Assembly: GCA_028290765.1 (NCBI GenBank)
Contig: JAQGJF010001094.1
Span: 1 to 16,952 of the forward strand
DNA length: 16,952 nt
Direction of reading: 5' to 3'
Source: Tardiphaga sp.
GTDB lineage: Bacteria; Pseudomonadota; Alphaproteobacteria; Rhizobiales; Xanthobacteraceae
In this document: positions 7,364 through 14,027 of the stretch, one piece after another
Numbering within the stretch: the first letter of the stretch is position 1
How the letters are laid out: every line of letters starts with the position of its first letter
The notes under the pieces: model-generated
The model's input: only the letters and a program-made list of their open reading frames with translations
What the model was told of the DNA's origin: nothing
Database searches by the model: none
Position numbers and translations under genes: made by a program

Positions 7364-8641
7364 TCAGGCAGCCACCGCTTGCGGCAGAATCGAAGCAACG
7401 GCGTCGTGGCGGACGCCGGCGCGCAGACAGAACGCCGGCTGCAGCAGCCGGTCCGCGATCACTTCGGTATTCTCGTTGTCGCGCAGCACGAAACGTCCGG
7501 GCTTCTCGGCGATCACCGAGACGTCGGCCTCCATGCCGACCTTGAGCGCACCGATTTCGCTCGACAGGCCGAGCATCTGCGCCGGATGCGAGGTCACCAT
7601 CGGCACCACCTGCTCCAGGGTCAGTCCCAGCGCCATCATCGAACTCATCGCCTGGACCAGGCTGAACTTGGCCTGACCGGCGAACGGATGATTCTCGTCG
7701 TCCTCATGCTGATCGGGCGTGCCGGCCGGCGCCGGCACGTGGGTGTTGTAGCCATGAATATCGGCGCCGAGCGTGGTCGGAATGATGCCGGCCGCGATGG
7801 CCTTTTTGGCCAGCCGATAGGAGAAGTGGCTGCCGTGACCGACATCGACCTTCAGCCCGCGATCGAGCGCGGCGCTGATCACCGGATGCACTTCGCCCTC
7901 GCGATTGACGAAACCGCCGGGATGCCGCGTGAACGGGTGCGCCAGCACGTCGCCCTCCCGCAACAGCGGAATCACGCGCTCCAGGATCGTATCGACATCC
8001 TCGCCATTGGTGCCGCTCTCCGGCAGGCCCCAGAGCTGGCCGAAATGTACGTAGACCGGCAGATCGGCGCGGCGTCCGATCTCGGCCGCCATTTCCAGCA
8101 CCCGAATGCCCCAGCGCGCGAAACCGCCGATCTCGGCATGGGCCTTGATGCCGCGCACCAGATCGAGATTGGCTGTGGCGGCCTTCACGGTGGCGTCGAT
8201 ATCGACCCCGTCGGGGCTGTAGAGGTTGGGATAGAAATGCCCTTCCAGCCCGCCGACCAGATAGGCCGACAGGAACGCGTAGACCCGCGACTTGGCCCGC
8301 TCGGCGATGAAATGGCGAAAGCCCGGCAGCGTCATGCAGGACGGACCGCCCTGATCGACCAGCGTGGTGACGCCGGACTGCACCCCGACCATGTCGGGAT
8401 TCATGCCGAAGCGGCCGCTGACATATTGATAAACATGGGCATGGGTGTCGATCAGACCGGGCAGCACGATCTTGCCGCTCACGTCGACGACTTCCCGGGC
8501 ACTGGTCGGCAGGATATCCGACTGCACGGCGGCAATCTTGCCGTTGCGAATGGCGATATCCTTCATACCATCGATGCCGCTGGCCGGGTCGATGACGCGC
8601 CCGCCGCGCAGCAGCAGGTCGAATGTGGCACTGATTGACAT
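7364..8641 (-). CDS. Amidohydrolase/deacetylase family metallohydrolase (COG3964, dihydroorotase-like)
   Basis: 425-residue amidohydrolase-superfamily enzyme with a TIM-barrel metal site. Candidate ligands are H67 and H69 in DTHAHV, K166 in RGIKAHAE (a possible carboxylated lysine), H199 in VYVHFGQ, H235 in LAHPF and D294 in LGADIHG. The N-terminal beta-sandwich strand FDLLLRGGRVIDPASGIDG and the C-terminal LKVGMEADVSVI frame the barrel. The sequence resembles COG3964, whose members are often called dihydroorotases; one studied member, Agrobacterium Atu3266, instead deacetylates acetyl-(R)-mandelate-type esters. Likely role: hydrolysis of an ester, amide or cyclic amide before or after the Mo-hydroxylase step. 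The ATG has a strong AAAGGAG 7 nt upstream and is the first gene of the leftward operon, facing the MarR gene across a 24-bp dyad. The exact substrate is unknown. Confidence 0.9.
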   Translation of the reverse strand: MSISATFDLLLRGGRVIDPASGIDGMKDIAIRNGKIAAVQSDILPTSAREVVDVSGKIVLPGLIDTHAHVYQYVSGRFGMNPDMVGVQSGVTTLVDQGGPSCMTLPGFRHFIAERAKSRVYAFLSAYLVGGLEGHFYPNLYSPDGVDIDATVKAATANLDLVRGIKAHAEIGGFARWGIRVLEMAAEIGRRADLPVYVHFGQLWGLPESGTNGEDVDTILERVIPLLREGDVLAHPFTRHPGGFVNREGEVHPVISAALDRGLKVDVGHGSHFSYRLAKKAIAAGIIPTTLGADIHGYNTHVPAPAGTPDQHEDDENHPFAGQAKFSLVQAMSSMMALGLTLEQVVPMVTSHPAQMLGLSSEIGALKVGMEADVSVIAEKPGRFVLRDNENTEVIADRLLQPAFCLRAGVRHDAVASILPQAVAA

Positions 8642-8699
8642 GGTCGATCTCCTTTGATCCGCCGGCGAGCGGTGACTTCAGCTTTTGCCCGCTCTGCCT

Positions 8700-8723
8700 A
8701 AATGCGAAGCATACTTCGTATTT
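8700..8723. promoter_or_regulatory. 24-bp imperfect palindrome, candidate MarR operator
   Basis: The arms 8700-8709 and 8714-8723 pair at 9 of 10 positions around a CATA centre; the core is CGAAG-CATA-CTTCG (8705-8718), flanked by AAAT and ATTT. It lies in the AT-richer divergent gap, 59 bp upstream of the amidohydrolase ATG. A second, longer-spaced pair, AGCATA (8708-8713) and TATGCT (8729-8734), overlaps it. Size, symmetry and position fit a MarR dimer site that would control both the divergent operon and marR itself. The dyad is seen directly; its function is inferred. Confidence 0.6.
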
Positions 8724-8823
8724 TACAATATGCTACAAAAGCAAAGAGCATGCCATAAATTGATGCAGCGCGATGGCTGGCAAAACCCGGTTACGCGAGG
8801 CCGCAGGTAGCCGGAGAAGCGCG

Positions 8824-9360
8824 TTGCAGAGAGCCCAAAAGCGTCGGACCACACCTGCACACGAACCGTGGCCGCTGCCGCAACGGCCGGGATTTCTGAT
8901 CCGCCGCCTGCACCAGATCCACGTCGCCCTGTTCCAGGAAGCTTGCGGCAGCTTCGAAATGACACCGCTGCAATACAGCCTGTTGTCGGCGCTGGCGGTG
9001 CGCGGAACCGCCGATCAGACCACCTTAGCCTCTGATATTGCTCTGGATCGCACCACGACGACTGGCGCGCTGAAGCGGCTGGCGGCGCGAAAACTGGTCG
9101 AGCGCGTGATCAGCCGGGACGATCGGCGCGCCCGCGCCTGCAAACTGACGGCGGCCGGCGCGGCCTTGCTCGGCAAGATCGAGAGCTCCGCGCGGCAAGC
9201 GCATCGCGCGACGCTGGGCCATCTGACCAAGGCGGAACAAACGGTTTTCATCGCGCTGATGCAACGCATCGTTGCCGATAACGCCAATCACGACAGCACT
9301 GCTGACATGGTGAACGACCCTGCACGGCAACCGCTGCGCCGCAAAATGACTATCAAATAA
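8824..9360 (+). CDS. MarR-family winged-helix transcriptional regulator
   Basis: DNA-binding regulator of 178 residues from the start chosen here. The N-terminal helix RPGFLIRRLHQIHVALFQEA leads into the winged helix: FEMTPLQYSLLSALAVRG, then TTLASDIALDRTTTTGALKRLAARKLVERV (helix-turn-helix and recognition helix about 65-95) and the DDRRARACKLTAAG wing, which is diagnostic for MarR. I prefer TTG at 8824 because GGAG lies 7 nt upstream; the in-frame ATG at 8773 (195 residues) has no visible ribosome site and adds a poorly structured basic leader. It is transcribed divergently from the amidohydrolase/Mo-hydroxylase/transporter operon and probably represses that operon and itself until a pathway ligand binds. 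The family is firm; target and ligand are inferred from position. Confidence 0.9.
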   Translation: MQRAQKRRTTPAHEPWPLPQRPGFLIRRLHQIHVALFQEACGSFEMTPLQYSLLSALAVRGTADQTTLASDIALDRTTTTGALKRLAARKLVERVISRDDRRARACKLTAAGAALLGKIESSARQAHRATLGHLTKAEQTVFIALMQRIVADNANHDSTADMVNDPARQPLRRKMTIK

Positions 9361-9642
9361 TCAAAGCTGCCTCAGGGAAGGCAAGTACGAACGGCGCCGT
9401 CACGGGATCGCGCGGTGCGATCGGCGCGATCGAGATGGCCATCCGCAAGGTCATCCGCACATCGGCGGATCGGGCCTCGCAGCAATTTGTGCGAAGGAAT
9501 CCAATCATCGTCACGCCGTTCACTGCTCTTCATTCTTGGTATGCGGGCCGATCAAGGCCTCTGATCGCTTTCTTGCTGCGCCTTGCTGGTACGGCTTTTG
9601 CTTCGTTTTTCTTAGCAATGATCTTTGATGACGGGGGCGAGC
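9361..9642. other. Intergenic region between marR and the NCS1 permease gene
   Basis: 282 bp without a convincing gene. It holds one short inverted repeat, GATCGCGC (9406-9413) and GCGCGATC (9424-9431), with a 10-nt spacer and no T tract. An AT-richer stretch at about 9570-9630 could contain the permease promoter, but no clear -35/-10 pair stands out. The gap is long enough for the permease to have its own promoter. Confidence 0.4.
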
Positions 9643-11055
9643 ATGACAAATTCCGAGTTGCGGGCCGACATTCACAGCATCGAACCTATTCCGGACGCCG
9701 ACCGGGACTCCACCGGACCACAGCAGATGTGGATCTGGGCCGGGGCCAATATTGCGCCGGTGAACTGGGCGCTCGGCGCGCTCGGCATCATTCTCAAGCT
9801 CGGCCTGTGGGAGACCATCGCCGTCATCGTCCTCGGCAATATCATCGGTTGCGCGATATTCGCCGCCTTCACGGTGATGGGCCACAAAACCGGCGTCAAC
9901 CAGATGGTGCTGAGCCGCTCCGCGTTCGGCCGTCGCGGCGCGTATCTGCCGAGCGCGCTGATGTTCCTGATGACGCTCGGCTGGATCGGCGTGAACACCT
10001 ACTTCCCGGTCAAGATCTCGGTCGCCATTCTCAGCCAGTTCGGCATTCCCGACACCTGGATCGTGAACTTCATCGTCATGACCGTCGTGATGGTCGTGCA
10101 GGTGCTGATCGGGATCTACGGTTTTTATGCGATCCGCACCTTCGAGAAATATACCGTGCCGGCGACCGTCGCCATCATGGTGCTGATGAGCGTTCTGGCC
10201 TGGAGCCGGCCCGGCGTCGTGAACTGGAACCTGACCACATCGCTGCCGCCCGGCGCCCACCTCGCGATGCTGTCGCTGCTGATGACAGCGATCGGCGTGG
10301 GCTGGGGAATCTCGTGGGTGACCTGGGCTTCGGACTATTCGCGTTTCGTGCCGCGCAGCGTCTCCTCGAAGCAGGTGTTCTGGTATAGCTACATCGGCAT
10401 GTTCGTGCCCTCGGTGTGGCTTGCCATCCTCGGCGCGACCATCGCCAGCGTCACGCTCGACACCGATCCGGCCAAGATGGTCAGCGCCGTGTTCGGTGGT
10501 CTCGCCAGCGTGCTGGTGCTGCTGATGGTGCTGCACGGCCCGATCGCCAGCAATATCCTGAACGTCTATTCGGCGGCGCTGGCTGCGCTCAGCATGGGGC
10601 TGCGCCTGTCGCGAACCGCGCTAGCGCTGATCGTGGGCATCGCCGGTTATCTGGTGACGATCTACTTCCTCTCCGCGCCCTCATTCGCCAAGGCGTTCGA
10701 CAATTGGATGATCAGCCTGCTGATGTGGATGAGCCCGTGGGCGGGGGTGGTGCTGGCCGACTTCTTCATCAAACGCAAAGGCCAGATCGACGTCGCCGAA
10801 CTCTACCGCTCGCCGGAAACCAGCGTCTATGGCGATATCAACTGGAGCGGCATGATCGCGTTCATCCTGGGCCTGATCGCCACCTGGTCGGTACAGGACG
10901 GCCTCGTTCCCGCCCTGCAGGGACCGATTTCCATCAACCTGCTTGGTGGAGCCGATCTGAGCTGGTTGTTCGGGATCGTGGTCGCCGGCGGCGCCTACCT
11001 CATTCTCGACCGCCGCATGGTGACCGTGCCTGCCGTGGCCGCGGCCAGCAAGTAA
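9643..11055 (+). CDS. NCS1-family permease (cytosine/purine/hydantoin/allantoin transporter type)
   Basis: 470-residue cytoplasmic-membrane symporter with about 12 hydrophobic segments. NCS1 signatures are GPQQMWIWAGANIAPVNWALG in the first helix region, GHKTGVNQMVLSRSAFGRRGAYLPS (the conserved loop after helix 2), FLMTLGWIGVNTYF, and WGISWVTWASDYSRFVP in the middle. Members import nucleobases, hydantoins, allantoin or thiamine precursors with protons or Na+. The ATG at 9643 is chosen because GGGGGCGAGC lies directly upstream; TTG 9625 and ATG 9628 are in frame but lack a good ribosome site. It lies downstream of the MarR gene on the same strand, so it may belong to the same catabolic system and would suggest an N-heterocyclic substrate. 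That link is inference, because a 282-bp gap separates them. Confidence 0.92.
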   Translation: MTNSELRADIHSIEPIPDADRDSTGPQQMWIWAGANIAPVNWALGALGIILKLGLWETIAVIVLGNIIGCAIFAAFTVMGHKTGVNQMVLSRSAFGRRGAYLPSALMFLMTLGWIGVNTYFPVKISVAILSQFGIPDTWIVNFIVMTVVMVVQVLIGIYGFYAIRTFEKYTVPATVAIMVLMSVLAWSRPGVVNWNLTTSLPPGAHLAMLSLLMTAIGVGWGISWVTWASDYSRFVPRSVSSKQVFWYSYIGMFVPSVWLAILGATIASVTLDTDPAKMVSAVFGGLASVLVLLMVLHGPIASNILNVYSAALAALSMGLRLSRTALALIVGIAGYLVTIYFLSAPSFAKAFDNWMISLLMWMSPWAGVVLADFFIKRKGQIDVAELYRSPETSVYGDINWSGMIAFILGLIATWSVQDGLVPALQGPISINLLGGADLSWLFGIVVAGGAYLILDRRMVTVPAVAAASK

Positions 11056-11065
11056 CGCATCGACG

Positions 11066-11093
11066 GATCGTCGCCGCGTCAGTGGCGACGATC
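11066..11093. terminator. Perfect stem-loop between convergent genes
   Basis: GATCGTCGCC (11066-11075) pairs perfectly with GGCGACGATC (11084-11093) around an 8-nt loop. It lies 10 bp after the permease stop and 31 bp beyond the stop of the convergent TPR gene, where a bidirectional terminator is expected. There is no T tract on either side, so intrinsic termination is uncertain. Confidence 0.55.
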
Positions 11094-11124
11094 TCCAACC
11101 CTGTCACGCGCAAGGCTCGCACTT

Positions 11125-12807
11125 CTACAGCTTCGTCTCGATCCGCTGCAGCGCCTCCGTCGCCTGCTTCAGCGAGGGATTGAGTTTTGAGGCCTGACGA
11201 TAATCCGCCATGGCGCCGTCCTTGTCACCGGCTTCAGCGCGCGAATTACCGCGGTTGTAGTAGGCCGAGGCGTAATTGGGATCGAACTTGATGGCCATGT
11301 CGTAATCGGCGATGGCGCGGTCGTCGTTCTTGAGATCCTGCCAGGCGTTGCCGCGATTGTTGTAGGAAGCGGCATCGTCCGGCTTCAGGCGGAGCGCTTC
11401 GGTGTGATCCACGATCGACTGCTCGAGCTGTCGCAGGCCCCGATAGGCGTTGCCGCGACCGGTGTAGGCCAATGCGGATTGCGGATCGTAGCGAAGGGAT
11501 TCGCTGAAATCCGCCAGCGCCAACTCGTATTTGCCCAGCCGCCGATACATGCTGCCGCGCTGCAGATGAACCAGCGCACGGTTTTCATTGCTGCCGCCTT
11601 TCGAATTGATCAGCGCGGTGCAGGCGTCGATGACGCGGTCGATGCCCTCATGGTTGGGGCCGACATCGGTGATCGGGAAGGCGCATAGCGCGAAATAGCG
11701 TTTTGCCGCCTCGGGTGAAGGCTCAGCTGCCGGCTTGCGGCCTTTTCCGTTCGTGCTGCCGATCTTCTTCAAGAGATCGACCGCCGGAGGAAACCCGGGA
11801 GCGAGTTGCAACGCCTTGTTGATCGAGTTGACGGCCGCGACGCGATCGCCCAGATCGTTCAAGGTCTGGCCGCGATTGACGTAGCCGAGCGGATGGTTGG
11901 GTTCGAGACGGATCGCCATGTCGTCGTCGGCCAGCGCGCGGGCAGTTTGCTTGATCAGCGTCAGCGCCGCGCCGCGGTTGAGGTAGACGGCGCCCTCATT
12001 GGGAGCCAAGCGAATGGCTTCGGTGAAATCGGCCACCGCGCCGTCGAAATCCTGTGTCGACAGCCGGATGAAGCCGCGTCCCTTCCAGCCGCCGGGATTG
12101 TCGGGCTGGAGCCGGATCGCCTCGCTGTAGTCGGCGCCGGCGCCTTTCATGTCCTTCATGTTGCGCAGCGCGTCGCCGCGGTTGAGCAGCGTGCCGACAT
12201 CGTTCGGCTCGGCTTTCAGCTTTTCGCTGTAATCGGCCACCGCATGCGCCTCGTCGCCCTTGCGGTGATAGGCGACGGCGCGCGGCCCGTAGACGCTGGC
12301 GGCCCCGCTTGGCCGCAACCGCATCGTCTCGGTGTAATCGGCAATGGCGCGATCATACTGGCCGAGATTCAGCGCCGCACCGGCGCGGACGAAATAGGCC
12401 AGCGGCAGATCGGGATTGAGACGGATCGCCTGTTCGGCATCGGCCAAGGCGCGCTCGGGCTTCTTGCTCACGGTCCAGAAATTGGCGCGGTTGATATAGG
12501 CCTCCGCAACATCCGGAGCGATCCTGATCGCCTCGTCGAGGTCCTTTTCGGCCTCGGGAAGGGCGCGCTTGAGCGTACGGGCATAGCCGCGCTGGGAATA
12601 GGCGATCGCGAGCTGCCGGCCGCCGACGGTACCGGAATCGATCACGGAGGAGCAACTGGCGATCGTCGCCTCCGGAATGGTGAGGGGTCCATAGCAGGCG
12701 CGCCCGGCCTCGTCGGTTTCGGCCGCGGCATGGGCGGGCAGGATGCCCGGGAAGGCCGAACAGAAAGAAAGACCAATCGACGCAAAGATGAGTTGCAGTT
12801 TGCCCAT
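11125..12807 (-). CDS. Exported tetratricopeptide-repeat protein
   Basis: 560-residue protein with a signal peptide (MGKLQLIFASIGLSFCSAFPGILPAHA, cleavage likely after AHA) and about 12 TPR units of 34 residues in two modules. Module one has about eight repeats, e.g. AEAYINRANFWTVSKKPERALADAEQ and AVYLNRGAALTLIKQTARALAD. A charged linker (STNGKGRKPAAEPSPEAAKR) follows, then four repeats ending near KLNPSLKQ. Each module is preceded by a Cys-containing cap: ACYGPLTIPEATIASCSSVIDSG and LCAFPITDVG...VIDACTALINSKG. This suggests duplication of a cap-plus-TPR unit. The TPR superhelix likely binds partner proteins in the periplasm; no partner can be read from the sequence. The ATG has GGAG 8 nt upstream. 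It converges with the permease and diverges from lysR, with no evident functional link to either. Confidence 0.88.
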   Translation of the reverse strand: MGKLQLIFASIGLSFCSAFPGILPAHAAAETDEAGRACYGPLTIPEATIASCSSVIDSGTVGGRQLAIAYSQRGYARTLKRALPEAEKDLDEAIRIAPDVAEAYINRANFWTVSKKPERALADAEQAIRLNPDLPLAYFVRAGAALNLGQYDRAIADYTETMRLRPSGAASVYGPRAVAYHRKGDEAHAVADYSEKLKAEPNDVGTLLNRGDALRNMKDMKGAGADYSEAIRLQPDNPGGWKGRGFIRLSTQDFDGAVADFTEAIRLAPNEGAVYLNRGAALTLIKQTARALADDDMAIRLEPNHPLGYVNRGQTLNDLGDRVAAVNSINKALQLAPGFPPAVDLLKKIGSTNGKGRKPAAEPSPEAAKRYFALCAFPITDVGPNHEGIDRVIDACTALINSKGGSNENRALVHLQRGSMYRRLGKYELALADFSESLRYDPQSALAYTGRGNAYRGLRQLEQSIVDHTEALRLKPDDAASYNNRGNAWQDLKNDDRAIADYDMAIKFDPNYASAYYNRGNSRAEAGDKDGAMADYRQASKLNPSLKQATEALQRIETKL

Positions 12808-12981
12808 GACGGTATCTCCGGAGCGAGCGGGCCGGCTCTATCGTCGTCGTCCCGAGGTCCCCGATGGTTCAATGGGATCGGCGAGGCCCGCCCCAAGATG
12901 GATTGCGAACCCCACCGATAAGCCGTTAAAGCTGGCGTCCGGCTCGGCTACGAGCCCGGTGCATGGTCAAGGAGTTGCCCC
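12808..12981. other. Divergent intergenic region between TPR gene and lysR
   Basis: 174 bp that must carry the promoters of two divergent genes. The lysR ribosome site AAGGAG (about 12969-12974) is clear, as is GGAG for the TPR gene. No convincing T-N11-A palindrome or sigma-70 promoter pair was found here, in contrast to the region after lysR. Confidence 0.4.
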
Positions 12982-13923
12982 ATGATGACGTTGCGCCAGG
13001 TCGAGGTGGTGCGGGCCGTCATGGTGACGGGCACCATTGGCGGCGCGGCCAAGCTTCTCAACGTGTCGGCGCCCGGCATCTCCAGGCTGGTCAAATATAC
13101 CGAGAAGTCGCTCGGGATCCGGTTCTTCCAGCGCCAGAACGGACGCTATTTTCCGACCCCGGAAGCCCAGACCATTTTCGAGCAGATCAACGGCGTCTAC
13201 AAAAAGGTCGACGACCTCACCGAGATCATTTCCAAGATCGGGCGTGGCGCGCTGTCGGAATTGCGCATCGGCTCGGTGCCGAGCATTTCGCAGGTCATGG
13301 TGCCGCGCGCCATCGAGCGGGTGCGGCGGCGCTATCCCGAACTGCGCATCGACATCAACATCCTCAAGATCGAGGAAGCGATCGACTATCTGATGCTCGG
13401 CAAGGGCGACTGCGTCGCCATGAGCTACCGGCTCGACCATCCCGGCCTCGACTTCATGCCCCTGGCATCGGGCGAATTGTTCTGCATCGTGCCCGAGGGC
13501 CACGAATTGAGCGGCCGCAAGCAGGTCTCGGCAGCGGAGATCGTGTGCTATCCGCTGATCGGGATCGATCCCAACGATCCCTATGGACGGGTGATGGCCG
13601 AAATCTTCGCCCGCGAAAATCTGGCCTACGACATTACCATCCGGGCGCGGTTCGGCACCACGGTCTGCGCGCTGGTCAAGGCCGGGCTCGGCATCGCGGT
13701 GATCGATCAATTCACCGTCGCGCATGGCGGATATCCGGGCATTGAACTTTTGCGGATCGCCGAGCCGACCAAATTCGACACCTATGTCGCGGTCAAACGC
13801 GGCGCGCCGCTGTCGCTGCATATCGAGCACTTCATCGACTGCCTGCGCTCCGAAATGCGCGCCGTCGAGCCGGGCCGGCCGCCACGGAAGCCGGCCCCGC
13901 GGGTCCGCAAAAAAATAACATGA
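12982..13923 (+). CDS. LysR-type transcriptional regulator
   Basis: 313 residues, typical LTTR length. The N-terminal winged helix is MTLRQVEVVRAVMVTGTIGGAAKLLNVSAPGISRLVKYTEKSLGIRFFQR, with the helix-turn-helix at about residues 18-37, followed by the linker helix FEQINGVYKKVDDLTEIISKIG. The effector-binding domain starts at ELRIGSVPSISQVMVPRAI and includes FGTTVCALVKAGLGIAVIDQF. The N-terminus resembles the OccR/NocR-like branch, whose members respond to small-molecule catabolites. The tail is basic and proline-rich (RPPRKPAPRVRKK). ATG 12982 has AAGGAG 7 nt upstream; the adjacent ATG is equally possible. It lies directly upstream of, and on the same strand as, the AroE-like gene and a HAAT transporter, so it is probably their activator, sensing the imported compound. 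The ligand is inferred, not shown. Confidence 0.92.
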   Translation: MMTLRQVEVVRAVMVTGTIGGAAKLLNVSAPGISRLVKYTEKSLGIRFFQRQNGRYFPTPEAQTIFEQINGVYKKVDDLTEIISKIGRGALSELRIGSVPSISQVMVPRAIERVRRRYPELRIDINILKIEEAIDYLMLGKGDCVAMSYRLDHPGLDFMPLASGELFCIVPEGHELSGRKQVSAAEIVCYPLIGIDPNDPYGRVMAEIFARENLAYDITIRARFGTTVCALVKAGLGIAVIDQFTVAHGGYPGIELLRIAEPTKFDTYVAVKRGAPLSLHIEHFIDCLRSEMRAVEPGRPPRKPAPRVRKKIT

Positions 13924-13942
13924 TGTTATGTTTCTAGCATAA
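13915..13942. promoter_or_regulatory. Candidate LysR-type operator (T-N11-A palindrome) overlapping the lysR stop codon
   Basis: ATAACATGATGTTAT (13915-13929) is a perfect 7-1-7 palindrome containing the T-N11-A spacing of LTTR recognition sites (T13916, A13928). A second dyad, TTATG-N7-CATAA (13926-13942), overlaps it downstream. The block is strikingly AT-rich amid GC-rich coding DNA and lies about 100 bp before the dehydrogenase start. This fits recognition and activation half-sites for the upstream LysR protein. Confidence 0.58.
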
Positions 13943-14027
13943 ATGAGTAATTGTGTTAGAAGCGCGAAACGCTATCGTCGCCCTGTTCCGCGGGCCGACG
14001 CCCGCCCACACACCCAATGATGACGCC

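Noticed and set aside
5140..7545. An 801-codon open frame on the plus strand opposite the Mo-hydroxylase large subunit
   Set aside because: It is rich in Arg, His, Asp and Gly, has no recognisable domain, and mirrors a gene with clear catalytic motifs. This is a usual artefact of GC-rich codon use.
9406..9431. Inverted repeat GATCGCGC/GCGCGATC as a marR terminator
   Set aside because: Only 8 bp with a 10-nt spacer and no T tract, in GC-rich sequence where such repeats are common by chance.
9435..10388. A 317-codon plus-strand frame overlapping the permease start
   Set aside because: It is an Arg-rich shadow frame with no domain. The NCS1 frame has unmistakable membrane segments.
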